DNA of 64,000 bases, from NCBI RefSeq assembly GCF_001552075.1, contig NZ_BCQM01000003.1, positions 62,001 to 126,000 of the forward strand, given 5' to 3'. The notes beneath the pieces were generated by a model. That model ran no database searches and was not told the DNA's origin. It saw only the letters and a program-made list of their open reading frames with translations. Shown here one piece after another: positions 45,350 through 55,241 of the stretch. How positions within the stretch are numbered: position 1 is the stretch's first letter; each line of letters opens with the position of its first letter. Source of the DNA: Arthrobacter luteolus NBRC 107841. Lineage in GTDB: Bacteria; Actinomycetota; Actinomycetes; Actinomycetales; Micrococcaceae. Both the position numbers and the translations under genes were made by a program.

Positions 45350-46570
45350 GTGGCTGACAAAATCAAGGTTGTGGGCTCTGTCGTAGAGCTCGACGGCGAC
45401 GAGATGACACGGATCATCTGGCAGTTCATCAAGGACCGCCTGATCAATCCGTACCTGGACGTTGACCTCAAGTACTACGACCTGTCGATCCAGAACCGCG
45501 ACGCCACGGATGACCAGGTCACCATCGACGCCGCCAACGCCATCAAGGAACACGGTGTGGGCGTCAAGTGCGCCACCATCACTCCGGACGAGGCCCGCGT
45601 CGAAGAATTCGGCCTGAAGAAGATGTGGGTTTCCCCCAACGGGACCATCCGTAACATCCTCGGCGGCGTCGTCTTCCGTGAACCGATCATCATCTCCAAC
45701 ATCCCGCGCCTGGTTCCGGGCTGGAACAAGCCGATCATCATCGGCCGCCACGCCCACGGCGACCAGTACAAGGCCACTAACTTCAAGGTGCCCGGTGCCG
45801 GTACCCTGACGCTGACGTACACCCCCAAGGACGGCGGGGAAGAAATCAAGACCCAGGTTGTCACCTACGGTGACGACGGCGGCGTGGCCATGGGTATGTA
45901 CAACTTCAACGACTCCATCCGCGACTTCGCCCGGGCCTCCTTCGCCTACGGCCTGCAGCGGAACTACCCGGTGTACCTCTCCACGAAGAACACGATCCTG
46001 AAGGCCTACGACGGCCAGTTCAAGGACCTCTTCCAGGAAGTCTTCGACGCCGAGTTCAAGGACCAGTTCGAAGCAGCCGGCCTCACCTACGAGCACCGCC
46101 TGATCGATGACATGGTTGCCTCCGCGATGAAGTGGGAAGGCGGCTACGTCTGGGCCTGCAAGAACTACGACGGCGACGTCCAGTCCGACACTGTGGCGCA
46201 GGGCTTCGGCTCGCTGGGCCTGATGACCTCCGTGCTGATGACCCCGGACGGCAAGACCGTCGAGGCTGAAGCAGCTCACGGTACGGTTACCCGTCACTAC
46301 CGCCAGCACCAGCAGGGCAAGCCCACCTCCACGAACCCGATCGCCTCGATCTTCGCGTGGACCCGTGGCCTGATGCACCGCGGCAAGCTGGACAACACCC
46401 CCGAGGTCATCAACTTCGCCGAGACCCTTGAAGACGTCGTCATCAAGACGGTCGAATCCGGCAAGATGACCAAGGACCTTGCAGCCCTGGTCGGACCCGA
46501 CCAGGCTTACCTGACCACCGAAGAGTTCCTCGCCGCACTGGACGAGAACCTGAAGGTGCGCCTGGGCTAA
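45350..46570 (+). CDS. icd: NADP-dependent isocitrate dehydrogenase (eukaryotic-like type)
   Basis: 406 residues; oxidises isocitrate to 2-oxoglutarate. It is the dimeric type II form found in many actinobacteria and eukaryotes: GDEMTRIIW at the N-terminus, [14 protein letters not shown] with the substrate-binding Ser/Asn/Arg, the [17 protein letters not shown] segment and [12 protein letters not shown] for NADP. GTG start with GGAG (45341-45344). Confidence 0.97.
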   Translation: MADKIKVVGSVVELDGDEMTRIIWQFIKDRLINPYLDVDLKYYDLSIQNRDATDDQVTIDAANAIKEHGVGVKCATITPDEARVEEFGLKKMWVSPNGTIRNILGGVVFREPIIISNIPRLVPGWNKPIIIGRHAHGDQYKATNFKVPGAGTLTLTYTPKDGGEEIKTQVVTYGDDGGVAMGMYNFNDSIRDFARASFAYGLQRNYPVYLSTKNTILKAYDGQFKDLFQEVFDAEFKDQFEAAGLTYEHRLIDDMVASAMKWEGGYVWACKNYDGDVQSDTVAQGFGSLGLMTSVLMTPDGKTVEAEAAHGTVTRHYRQHQQGKPTSTNPIASIFAWTRGLMHRGKLDNTPEVINFAETLEDVVIKTVESGKMTKDLAALVGPDQAYLTTEEFLAALDENLKVRLG

Positions 46571-46594
46571 AACCCGGCATCCAGTACTAAAACT

Positions 46595-46632
46595 GCAGCC
46601 AGCCCCGGTCCGATTGGACCGGGGCTGGCTGC
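46595..46632. terminator. Bidirectional terminator, icd / serine hydrolase
   Basis: GCAGCCAGCCCCGGTCC (46595-46611) with its complement (46616-46632) and a small GATT loop, a stem of 17 bp. T-run GTT on the plus side is short. Confidence 0.85.
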
Positions 46633-46649
46633 GTTATCCCGGAAAGCGG

Positions 46650-48125
46650 TTAGGCGCGGATCAGACCGAGCGCCCCTTCTGGTTTTACCGAGAACTCCAG
46701 TTCCTGAATGAGCTCCGGCCGCACCGGGGTGATGCTAAGCGAACAGTGCAGATCTGCATACCGGCCTGGGACGCGCCAGCTGATCTTCGAGGAGCTCTCC
46801 GGGACAGCTGGCGTTGCCCGAGCCGGGCTGAGGCCACCTGTCTCCTTCATGAGTCTGGTCAGTTCCGCCCGGCGGTGCTCCATTGGAAGATCCTTCACCA
46901 TATTGTCAGCGAAAACCGCGCATGCGTGTGCGTCATCCCATTGGGTCAGCAGCTCGTTGATCCGCTCTCGGGCGTGGAGGGTTGAGGCCCAAGGCTCCGG
47001 CCGCGGCGGTACGGGGCAGGGAAGCGCGGATTCCCGCGCGCCCTGGCCATGGACCGGCGGCGCGTTGTCCTCCAACAGCCGGGCAAAAATCCGCCTGACC
47101 GGCACCGCCGCCTCAGCATAGGTGGCGTTCTCCACTCCGATGCCGAAGAGCCCGGTTTCAGGATGCCAGCGCATATGTGAGCTGAAACCCGGATAGCCGC
47201 CGGAGTGGGAAACCACGGTTCCGTAACCGGGCACCTCCTCAATAAAGAGGCCGAAGCCGTAGGCACGCGGCAGCTCCGCCACCTGCCCGTTCTGAGCGGG
47301 CATAAGCAGGCGCTGTCTCTGCTGCATCTCGCGTCGGGACGCAGGGGCCAGGACATCCGGCCGTTCCGGTTCCGGGGCAAAAGCCGAAGCGAGCCATCCG
47401 GCCCATCTGGCCATGTCCGCTGCCGAGCTGAAAAGCCCTCCGATCGGCGAAAATGCCCCGGGGCTGGTGAAGGGCTCAACTTGCCAGGCGCCGTCCAGAC
47501 GGCGGAAACCCGGGGCCGGGGGAGCGTTGAGGGCTCCGGCGGAGAACGCAGTTTCGGTCAGGCCAAGCGGCTGCAGCAGCCGTTCGGCGATCAGGTCCGT
47601 ATACGGTGTGCCCGTAATTTCCTCCACGATGCGGCCCAGAATGGCGTAGCTCAGATTGGAGTAGGCGAACCCGGTCCCCGGATCGGCAGCGAGAGGCAGC
47701 CCAAGGGCCAGCAGCCGGTCCAGTGCGGCTGCCGGCATTGACTCCTGGCGGTCGGCCCAGTGGTTGTCTGTTGCCAGGCCCGCGGACATGGTCAGGAGCA
47801 TTTCAGCAGTCGGATGGATACGTTCGTGGAAGGCACTGCGGAGCACTGGCAGGTAGTCTTCCGCCGGACGGCTCAGATCCAGCAGCCCTTCGTCGCGGAG
47901 GATAAGGACCAGTGCAGCAGTGAAGCTCTTGGTACAGGAGGCGACCCGGTATGGCGTGTGTGTATCCGGCGTGTTGTCTCCTCCCGGGTCCACACTGCCG
48001 TAACCACCCGAGGCAATCACCTTTCCGTGCCGGCCGAAGGTATATGCACCCCCTGGCACGATTCCGGCCAGGACACGCGTGGAAAACTCCTCCGCAGCGG
48101 AACCGGGCAGTCCTGGGTCACACAT
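46650..48125 (-). CDS. Class-C-beta-lactamase-like serine hydrolase
   Basis: 491 residues. Active-site motifs: S63-C-T-K66 (VASCTKSF), Tyr-x-Asn in AYSNLSYAILG, and HSGG (VVSHSGGYPG) in place of the KTG triad. The C-terminal part (about 380-491) is an added domain. No signal peptide is visible: the N-terminus is MCDPGLPGSAAEEF, so it is cytoplasmic. D-aminopeptidases and esterases share this fold. The ATG (48125) overlaps the M20 stop by eight bases (ATGTGTGA), so it is coupled to that peptidase. Confidence 0.87.
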   Translation of the reverse strand: MCDPGLPGSAAEEFSTRVLAGIVPGGAYTFGRHGKVIASGGYGSVDPGGDNTPDTHTPYRVASCTKSFTAALVLILRDEGLLDLSRPAEDYLPVLRSAFHERIHPTAEMLLTMSAGLATDNHWADRQESMPAAALDRLLALGLPLAADPGTGFAYSNLSYAILGRIVEEITGTPYTDLIAERLLQPLGLTETAFSAGALNAPPAPGFRRLDGAWQVEPFTSPGAFSPIGGLFSSAADMARWAGWLASAFAPEPERPDVLAPASRREMQQRQRLLMPAQNGQVAELPRAYGFGLFIEEVPGYGTVVSHSGGYPGFSSHMRWHPETGLFGIGVENATYAEAAVPVRRIFARLLEDNAPPVHGQGARESALPCPVPPRPEPWASTLHARERINELLTQWDDAHACAVFADNMVKDLPMEHRRAELTRLMKETGGLSPARATPAVPESSSKISWRVPGRYADLHCSLSITPVRPELIQELEFSVKPEGALGLIRA

Positions 48126-49434
48126 GAATGAGGAAATCGCCCAGTACAGCAGCGCCGGACCGGACGGATGCCACGGGAACCCGCTCATCGACGCCGTGTA
48201 CCCCGGCAACGGTGCGGCCGTCCGGGTCTGCACCCAACGGGGAGAACCCGTAGCAATTGATGCCGAGTGCGCTGAACGCCTTTGCATCGGTGCCGCCGCC
48301 CATGCAGACAGGGACCACCACGCCTTCCGGATCGTGCCGCACAAGCGCGGCCCTCATAGCTTCGAACCAGGATGAATCCACCGGTGAGGACACTGCCGGC
48401 TGGTTGGAAAGGAACTCGCGGCTGACCTGGGGGCCCAGCATGGCGTCTATCGTGGCAAGGACATCGTCCTCCGTTCCCGGCAGGCACCGCACGTCCACCT
48501 CGGCCTCGGCCAGGCCGGGAATAACATTGACTTTGTAACCCGCGCGCAGGACTGTCGTTGTCGATGAACACCGAATCGTAGCCCGTGCCACATTGCCGGC
48601 ATCACCGAGTGTGTCAATGGCCGCCAGGATCCCCTCGTCGCTGCAAAGATCGGGTTCGTAACCCAAGGCCCTTGAGACACCGTCGATATAGCTGCGGACC
48701 GTCTCGGTCAGGACGATCGGCCACGTATGGTGGTTGATCCTGTGGACCGCGTCAAGCAAAGCGGTGACGGCACTGTCCGGGACTGGCCGGGACCCGTGGC
48801 CTGACGTTCCGGTTGCACTCAAGCGAAGGTGCAGCGTGCCGCGCTCCGCCGCTGCCACCGGATACACCGTCACCGTGGAGCCGTCGGCGGCCAGCAGTGG
48901 AGTCGCGTTGCCGCCGGATTCTCCGATCGCGGCTTCCACACCTGCGAAAAGCCCAGGGTGCTCGCGGACCAGCCACAACGCGCCGTACTCGCCCTTGTCT
49001 TCCTCGTCGGCTACAAAAACGACAACGATGTCCCGGCGCGGCTGAAGACCACGTTCAGCCCAGTCCAGCAGCGTGGCCAGAGTCATCGCGGCCATGTCCT
49101 TCATGTCGCTGGCGCCGCGGCCGTAGATGTAGCCGTCCTGGATAATCCCGGCAAACGGATCAAAGCTCCACTGCTCCGGTTCTGCCGGGACCACATCGAT
49201 GTGGGCATGAACCAGCAGCCCCGGAAGATCCCTGTCCTTCCCGGGGACCCGCACGACCACGGAAGCGCGGTCGGGGGAGGGGCCCAGTATCTGGGCGTCA
49301 TAGTGGGCCGCCTTAAGTAAATTCTGGATAAATTCTGCGCACTCTTTCTCGCCTTTCCCATACCCGTTGCCAAGGTTGGTGGTGTCAAAACGGATCAGAT
49401 CGGCGCAGAGTGCCGCGGGGTCAGTCGTGCTCAA
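48118..49434 (-). CDS. M20-family metallopeptidase
   Basis: 438 residues. Two-zinc site: VHAHIDVVP (H-x-D), then YGRGASDMKDM, the catalytic Glu pair in VADEEDKGEYG, and the closing His in GVHGVDERVP. The dimerisation domain lies between (GTSGHGSRPVPDSA). M20 members are aminoacylases, carboxypeptidases or dipeptidases. TTG start with ribosome site AGGAGAG six bases away. Divergent from the peptide-importer operon. Confidence 0.92.
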   Translation of the reverse strand: MSTTDPAALCADLIRFDTTNLGNGYGKGEKECAEFIQNLLKAAHYDAQILGPSPDRASVVVRVPGKDRDLPGLLVHAHIDVVPAEPEQWSFDPFAGIIQDGYIYGRGASDMKDMAAMTLATLLDWAERGLQPRRDIVVVFVADEEDKGEYGALWLVREHPGLFAGVEAAIGESGGNATPLLAADGSTVTVYPVAAAERGTLHLRLSATGTSGHGSRPVPDSAVTALLDAVHRINHHTWPIVLTETVRSYIDGVSRALGYEPDLCSDEGILAAIDTLGDAGNVARATIRCSSTTTVLRAGYKVNVIPGLAEAEVDVRCLPGTEDDVLATIDAMLGPQVSREFLSNQPAVSSPVDSSWFEAMRAALVRHDPEGVVVPVCMGGGTDAKAFSALGINCYGFSPLGADPDGRTVAGVHGVDERVPVASVRSGAAVLGDFLIHV

Positions 49435-49452
49435 AGAAGCTCTCCTAGGCGT

Positions 49453-49565
49453 AGTACAACACAGGTTCCGTGGGAAGTGGAGCGTTTCGGGAATGTTTCA
49501 AACTGTTGGATTTTGACAACTATAGGACAGTTGCGGGATTAGTTTGCCGTTCTATATGTTGTACT
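49453..49565. promoter_or_regulatory. Inverted operator pair in a divergent promoter
   Basis: AGTACAACA (49453-49461) and its exact complement TGTTGTACT (49557-49565) lie 104 bases apart, about ten helical turns, in an AT-richer region. One is just outside the M20 start and the other is towards the importer. A TTGACA (49513-49518) lies between. This fits a repressor that binds both sites and loops DNA. The sequence between the sites also has AACTGT/ACAGTT inverted repeats. Confidence 0.5.
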
Positions 49566-49679
49566 CAATCGTTCGTGATTTTGGGTTTTATTGCGGGTAA
49601 ATGTGCATCGAAAACGATGTATCTGCATGCAATATGCGTCTTCAGCATTATCAGTTTCACAACAGAAAAGAGCCTCCAC

Positions 49680-51551
49680 ATGGTGTTCCAACGCTGGTCC
49701 ATACGCTCGAAGTCTCTCCCGGAACCCGGCGCAGGGGAGGTCCGGCGGCACCGCGGCCGCACGGCGGCGGCGGTTCTGGGGGCCGGGGCCATCGTTGTCT
49801 CCCCGCTGGCCTTGGCAGTACCGGCGCAGGGAACCGCATCCACAGCTCCGATGCTCAAGGCGGCGCTGATCGGTGACATCGATACTCTCAATCCGTTCCT
49901 TTCGGTCCTGGCTACCGGGTCGGACATCCTGACGTTCCAGTATGAGAACCTGGTTCAGTTCGGGGCGGAAAACAATGAAATCGTGCCCGGGATCGCGGAC
50001 AGCTGGGAGACGTCGGAGGACGGTACGGTCTGGACCTACACGCTTCCGGGCGATGCACTGTGGTCCGACGGCGAACCGCTGACGGCCGAGGACGTGGCCT
50101 GGACGTACAACGCCATCATGGAGATCGACGAGCTTAAACAGGCCAACGGCTCGCTGGTGGAGAACTTCGTGTCGGTTGAGGCGCCCGATGACACAACGGT
50201 CGAAATCACACTCTCCGAAGCCCAGGCACCCAATCCGGGTGCTGACATCCCGGTTGTGCCGGAACATATCTGGGGCGCTCTTGAGGACCCGGCCACCTTC
50301 GAAAACGCAGCTGACACCGTTGGAAGCGGACCGTTTGTCATCACCAGCTATGACCAGGCAGCCGGTGTGCAGCTCGCTTCCAACCCGAACTACCGTCACG
50401 GGGAGGCCAAGGTCAGCGGCCTCACCTACGTTCCGTACAAGAACACTGATGCAGCTGTCCAGGCGCTAAAGACCGGTGAAGTGGACATTGTCAGCGGCCT
50501 GACCCCGGCCCAGTTCCAGGCGCTGGAATCCGAACCCACCATCACAGTCAACGAAGGGACAGGCCGCCGCTACACTGCACTGGCCGTCAACCCCGGTGCC
50601 TTGGACTCGGACGGTAAACCGCTGGGCAACGGAAACCCTGCCCTGCAGGACCAAGTGCTCCGCCAGGCCATTGCACGTGCTGTCGACAACGCAACCCTGC
50701 TGTCCAAGGTTCGCCAGGGGCTTGGAATTCTCGGTACCGGAGAGGTGCCCACCACCTATCCGCTGTATCACTGGGATGCGGCACCCGAGGAGCTCGTGCT
50801 GTCCTTTGATCCGGAAGCCGCCAACAAAATGCTGGACGACGCCGGATATACCGCCGGCCCCGACGGCATCCGTGCGGACAAATCGGGAAATCCGCTCTCC
50901 CTGCGCCTGATGGGGCGCAGCACGGACCCAACCCACCAGCAGATGGCTGACTACATCAAACCCTGGCTGCGGGACATCGGAATCGACGTCACCACAGAGA
51001 TGAAGGCTCCAGCCCAGGTAAATGACGATTCCACGGTAGGCAACTACGACATGTACTTCACCGGATGGGGCATGGGGCCGGATCCGGACTTCCAGCTCTC
51101 CATCAACCAGTGCTCCTCGAGGCCTAACGCGGACGGCACCGGAGCCACCAGCGAATCGAACTGGTGCTCCCCGGAATTCGACGAACTTTACCTTGCGCAG
51201 CACACGGAACTCGACCAGGAAAAGCGCAGTGAACTTGTTATTCAGGCGCAGAAGGAAATCTACAACGCTGCCGTAAACAACGTAATCTATTACGGCAGTG
51301 CGTTGGAAGCGTATCGTTCGGACCGCTTTACCGGATTCGTGACGCAACCATCCGAATCAGGTGTTATTTCCTCGCAGAACGGTCCGTGGGGACTCTATAG
51401 CGCAACGCCGGTTTCCGCCATAGACACCGCATCTGAAACCTCGCCGTCACCGGCACCGTGGATTGTGGGCGGTGCAGTTGTCCTGGTGCTCGTCGCAGGG
51501 GCGGTCGTCCTCCTTCGGCGCCGGGCCGCTACTGCCGACGACCGGGAGTAA
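49680..51551 (+). CDS. Peptide-type substrate-binding protein with C-terminal membrane anchor
   Basis: 623 residues of SBP family 5 (DppA/OppA). The body starts with the core strand LKAALIGDIDTLNPFLSV, then VPGIADSWETSEDGTVWTY and DALWSDGEPLTAEDVAWTY, as in peptide- and nickel-binding proteins. The signal peptide is at about residues 20-50 (AAAVLGAGAIVVSPLALA), with no lipobox cysteine. Instead a single membrane segment (APWIVGGAVVLVLVAGAVVLL) near the C-terminus followed by RRRAA anchors it, which is rare for this class. First gene of a seven-gene operon; ATG 49680 has weak AAGAG upstream. Confidence 0.9.
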   Translation: MVFQRWSIRSKSLPEPGAGEVRRHRGRTAAAVLGAGAIVVSPLALAVPAQGTASTAPMLKAALIGDIDTLNPFLSVLATGSDILTFQYENLVQFGAENNEIVPGIADSWETSEDGTVWTYTLPGDALWSDGEPLTAEDVAWTYNAIMEIDELKQANGSLVENFVSVEAPDDTTVEITLSEAQAPNPGADIPVVPEHIWGALEDPATFENAADTVGSGPFVITSYDQAAGVQLASNPNYRHGEAKVSGLTYVPYKNTDAAVQALKTGEVDIVSGLTPAQFQALESEPTITVNEGTGRRYTALAVNPGALDSDGKPLGNGNPALQDQVLRQAIARAVDNATLLSKVRQGLGILGTGEVPTTYPLYHWDAAPEELVLSFDPEAANKMLDDAGYTAGPDGIRADKSGNPLSLRLMGRSTDPTHQQMADYIKPWLRDIGIDVTTEMKAPAQVNDDSTVGNYDMYFTGWGMGPDPDFQLSINQCSSRPNADGTGATSESNWCSPEFDELYLAQHTELDQEKRSELVIQAQKEIYNAAVNNVIYYGSALEAYRSDRFTGFVTQPSESGVISSQNGPWGLYSATPVSAIDTASETSPSPAPWIVGGAVVLVLVAGAVVLLRRRAATADDRE

Positions 51552-51558
51552 CCCCGCC

Positions 51559-52593
51559 ATGTCCGGAGTGCTGAGCTCCGAAATTGAAGCAGTAACCGAC
51601 CATGACGAACCAGCAAGAGGGATGTCCTGGCTCCGGTACGCCGGCAGGAAAGCAGGCGGAGCCGGGATCTCCCTGATTATGGTCGTCATCCTGGGGTTCT
51701 TCGCCTTCCGGATTCTGCCCGGTGATCCTGTCAGGTCCATGTCGGACGGGCGGCGGGTCAGCGCGGAGCAGATGGAAATCCTGCGCAGTCAACTGGGACT
51801 GGACCAGCCGCTGCTGGTCCAGTTCTGGACCTACCTCACGAACCTCCTGACCGGAGACCTGGGGTACTCCTACACCTACAATCAGCCGGTGGTTCAGCTG
51901 ATCGGAGACCGGATGGGAGCCACCCTGCTCCTCACCGGATCCGCAGCGGTCATCTCCGTCCTGCTTGGACTATGGCTCGGGCAGAAGGCGGCCTGGCGGC
52001 GGAATTCACTGTTCGACAAGCTGCAGACCGGACTGGCGCTGGTGTTCTGGTCCGTGCCGACGTTCTGGCTCGGCTTGCTCCTGTTGCTCCTGTTTGGAGG
52101 AACTCTGCGCTGGTTCCCTACCGGCGGCATGGTCACGGCCGGAAGCTCACTGACCGGGCCTGCGTACATCTGGGATGTTGCCATGCATATGGTGCTGCCT
52201 GTCCTGACTATGGTCGCCGTGGTTTACGCACAGTACCTGCTGGTCATGCGTGCGTCTTTGCTGGAGGAAATGACGTCCGACTACCTGACCACCGCCCGCG
52301 CCAAGGGCCTGAAGGAGGATCTGGTCCGGCGCCGGCACGCGGTGCCCAACGCCCTGCTGCCCACCGTAACGCTGATCTTCCTCACTCTGGGCGGCCTGGT
52401 CGGCGGCGCGGTCACGGTCGAAACAGTTTTCTCCTGGCCCGGGCTGGGGTACCTGACCTTCCAGGCACTCAGTGCGCCTGACTTTCCTGTTCTTCAGGGC
52501 ACATTCGTGGTGTTCTCCTCCATTGTGATCCTGATGAATTTCCTGGCGGACCTGCTGTACAGGGTCCTCGATCCAAGGCTGCGTACGTCATGA
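51559..52593 (+). CDS. DppB-type ABC permease
   Basis: 344 residues. Family motifs: FRILPGDPV, then QLGLDQPLLVQFWTYL and LLTGDLGYSYTYNQPV, and the ATPase-docking EAA-like loop DYLTTARAKGLKED. Importer subunit for peptides. The ATG at 51559 has GGGAG about ten bases upstream; it lies seven bases after the binding-protein stop. Its stop overlaps the start of the partner permease. Confidence 0.93.
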   Translation: MSGVLSSEIEAVTDHDEPARGMSWLRYAGRKAGGAGISLIMVVILGFFAFRILPGDPVRSMSDGRRVSAEQMEILRSQLGLDQPLLVQFWTYLTNLLTGDLGYSYTYNQPVVQLIGDRMGATLLLTGSAAVISVLLGLWLGQKAAWRRNSLFDKLQTGLALVFWSVPTFWLGLLLLLLFGGTLRWFPTGGMVTAGSSLTGPAYIWDVAMHMVLPVLTMVAVVYAQYLLVMRASLLEEMTSDYLTTARAKGLKEDLVRRRHAVPNALLPTVTLIFLTLGGLVGGAVTVETVFSWPGLGYLTFQALSAPDFPVLQGTFVVFSSIVILMNFLADLLYRVLDPRLRTS

Positions 52594-53531
52594 CCAATCA
52601 ATCGACCCGTAATCCGGGAGACACCGCACCACCCGCCGGCCAGAACGGCCGCAGCAGCGTCGCCGCCCAGCGCCGCCGGCAGCGCGTGGCAGAGGTGTGG
52701 CGCGAATTCCGTTCCAGCGGAACCGGTATGACGGGGCTCGTGTTCCTCCTGGCGGTCATCGCATTGGCTGTACTCGCGCCCGTCCTGGTCCCGGCCGAAA
52801 CGCTCGACGTCACACGCATCGACACACCCCAGAACCAGCCGCCCACCCTCGCCAACCCGCTGGGTACCGATCCGGCTGGCAGGTCCATCCTGGGCATGCT
52901 GTTGTGGGGGGCCCGGATCTCGCTCCTCGTCGGCTTCGCCGCCACGATTGTCTCCGTGGTTATCGGAACCGTGATGGGCATGGCTGCGGGACACTTCAAG
53001 GGGATGACCCAGGGAGTCCTCATGCGCATCATCGACTTCTTCCTGGTGGTCCCGTCCCTGGTACTGGCCATTGTGCTTTCATCGGTCATCGGCCCCGGAG
53101 TACTCACGATCATCGTGGCCATTGGGGTGACTTCCTGGGCCAGTACGGCCCGTCTGGTCCGGTCCCAGACCCTCACTGTCGAATCCCGTCCGTACATTGA
53201 ACGGTCCTGGGCGCTGGGTGCTTCCGACAGCCACGTCATTTCCCGGCATGTACTCCCCGCAGTGATGCCCCTCGTGATGGCCAACACCACGCTCACCGTC
53301 GGATCCGCCATCATCGCGGAGTCAACGCTGGCCTTCCTTGGCCTGGGTGACCCCAGCACCATTTCCTGGGGATCGATGCTGAAAATGGCGATGGACACGG
53401 GGGCTGCGACTGGCGGCTACTGGTGGTACGTCCTGCCCCCTGGCATCGCGATCGTCGTCGTCGTGCTTGCCTTTACACTGGTAGGCCGGGCGTTCGAAGC
53501 GGTCATCAACCCCACTTTGCGAGGTCGCTAA
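52590..53531 (+). CDS. DppC-type ABC permease
   Basis: 313 residues. Features: the N-terminal soluble segment, then NPLGTDPAGRSILGMLLWGARISLLVG split around the GTD-x-x-GR motif, and the docking loop YIERSWALGASDSHVISRHV. With the DppB-like protein it forms the membrane pore. It starts with ATGA overlapping the previous gene and ends one base before the ATPase start. Confidence 0.93.
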   Translation: MTNQSTRNPGDTAPPAGQNGRSSVAAQRRRQRVAEVWREFRSSGTGMTGLVFLLAVIALAVLAPVLVPAETLDVTRIDTPQNQPPTLANPLGTDPAGRSILGMLLWGARISLLVGFAATIVSVVIGTVMGMAAGHFKGMTQGVLMRIIDFFLVVPSLVLAIVLSSVIGPGVLTIIVAIGVTSWASTARLVRSQTLTVESRPYIERSWALGASDSHVISRHVLPAVMPLVMANTTLTVGSAIIAESTLAFLGLGDPSTISWGSMLKMAMDTGAATGGYWWYVLPPGIAIVVVVLAFTLVGRAFEAVINPTLRGR

Positions 53532-55241
53532 ATGCCCAAGCTTGAATTCAAAGACGTCCGGATTTCCTATGAGACTCCTGCACAAAGCGGACGCGGCACG
53601 GTGTCCGCCGTCAACGGGGTGGACCTGATCATCGAGGCTGGATCATCGGTGGGGCTGGCCGGGGAATCGGGCTGCGGAAAGTCCACCCTGGCCATGTCCG
53701 TCCTGCGGCTGTTGCCCGCCAACGCGAGGATCTCAGGGAGCATCCTGCTGGGAGATGAGGACATCTCCACCTTGAGCTGGGGGAGGCTGCGCGCCGTGCG
53801 CTGGAGCGAAGCAGCCATTGTTTTCCAAGGGGCAATGCACTCCCTGAATCCCGTTCAACGGATTAGGGATCAGATCGGTGAGGCCCTGTCGATCCACGCC
53901 ACGGGGGAGCAGGCGAAATACAAATCCGAGCAGGAACGCAGCAGGCGTGTCAGCGAACTCCTGGCACAGGTAGATATCCCGGTCAGCAAGGCGGGCAGCT
54001 ATCCGCATGAGCTTTCAGGCGGCCAGAAGCAGCGGGTTATGATCGCCATGGCCCTGGCGTGTGAGCCGGAAGTCATTATTGCGGACGAACCCACCACGGC
54101 CCTGGATGTTATTGTCCAATCCCAGGTTCTTGAACTGCTGACGGAACTGGTCCGCAGCCGCGGTATCACGCTGGTGATGATCAGCCACGATCTTTCCGTC
54201 CTGGCAGCCACCTGCTCACGGATCGTGGTGATGCAGGGCGGAGAGATTGTCGAGGACGGTCCTTCGGCTCAGGTGATGCGCAGCCCGCAGCACCCTCACA
54301 CTCAGGCACTGGCTGCAGCCTTCCCAATCATCGGGGATCCGGCCTCCCGGCTCAGCCTGCCCAAATACACCGCTCCCAATGCGCCGTCGGCCCCGGGCGC
54401 GGAGGCCAAGCCGCAGGACGGGGTACGTCCGGAACCACTCATCCGGGCGGAGGACATCACGGTTCGTTTCGGCGGAGGGAATGGGCGGGGGACGACGGCG
54501 GTCGACTCCGTGTCGCTGGCCTGTGGGCGGGGTGAAATTGTGGCACTTGTGGGTCAGTCCGGTTCAGGGAAAACAACCCTGGCACGGACGATCCTGGGAC
54601 TGCAGGCACCTTCTTCGGGGCAGATTACCTTCGACGGCAAACCGCTGGGCCGCGGCCGGGCTGCCCTCAAGGAATACCGGCGCCAGGTGCAGTTTGTCCT
54701 GCAGGACCCATCCGCGGCGCTCAACCCCAAGCACTCGGTCTACGAGGCAGTCGCGGAGGGACCGCGTCTGCACAAGCTGCAGCAGGCCGAGCAGGACACT
54801 GTTATCCAGGCACTGGTCTCAGCGGAGCTGACCCCGCCGGAGCGGTTCCTTTCGGCAATTCCCCAGGAGCTGTCCGGTGGGCAGCGCCAGCGGGTGGTTA
54901 TCGCCGGAGCGCTGGCCCTCGATCCCGCCTTTATTGTGGCGGACGAACCGGTGGCAAGCCTGGATGCATCAGTCCGCGCGGAAATCCTGGCCTTGCTGCT
55001 CAGACTTAAATGCGAACTCGGTCTTGGCGCTCTGGTCATCACGCACGACCTTGGACTGGCGTGGAACATAGCTGACCGTGTGGCTGTGATGTACAGGGGA
55101 AGGATAGTGGAAGAAGGCCGGACCGAGGACGTGCTGCTCAGGCCTCGGCATGAGTACACGAAGAAGCTCCTGGCAGTCGTCCCGGCGAACAACACGCTGG
55201 ACGACGCCGGCGGCGATGACCGCAGCGAGGCGCGGCTGTGA
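53532..55241 (+). CDS. Fused double ABC ATPase (DppD-DppF type)
   Basis: 569 residues with two ATPase domains. Domain 1: Walker A GESGCGKST, signature LSGGQKQR, Walker B VIIADEPTTALD. Domain 2 starts near residue 300: Walker A GQSGSGKTT, signature LSGGQRQR, Walker B FIVADEPVASLD. In dipeptide importers DppD and DppF are often separate proteins; here they are one chain. Its stop overlaps the next start (GTGA), so the ATPase and the LD-carboxypeptidase are translationally coupled. Confidence 0.95.
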   Translation: MPKLEFKDVRISYETPAQSGRGTVSAVNGVDLIIEAGSSVGLAGESGCGKSTLAMSVLRLLPANARISGSILLGDEDISTLSWGRLRAVRWSEAAIVFQGAMHSLNPVQRIRDQIGEALSIHATGEQAKYKSEQERSRRVSELLAQVDIPVSKAGSYPHELSGGQKQRVMIAMALACEPEVIIADEPTTALDVIVQSQVLELLTELVRSRGITLVMISHDLSVLAATCSRIVVMQGGEIVEDGPSAQVMRSPQHPHTQALAAAFPIIGDPASRLSLPKYTAPNAPSAPGAEAKPQDGVRPEPLIRAEDITVRFGGGNGRGTTAVDSVSLACGRGEIVALVGQSGSGKTTLARTILGLQAPSSGQITFDGKPLGRGRAALKEYRRQVQFVLQDPSAALNPKHSVYEAVAEGPRLHKLQQAEQDTVIQALVSAELTPPERFLSAIPQELSGGQRQRVVIAGALALDPAFIVADEPVASLDASVRAEILALLLRLKCELGLGALVITHDLGLAWNIADRVAVMYRGRIVEEGRTEDVLLRPRHEYTKKLLAVVPANNTLDDAGGDDRSEARL

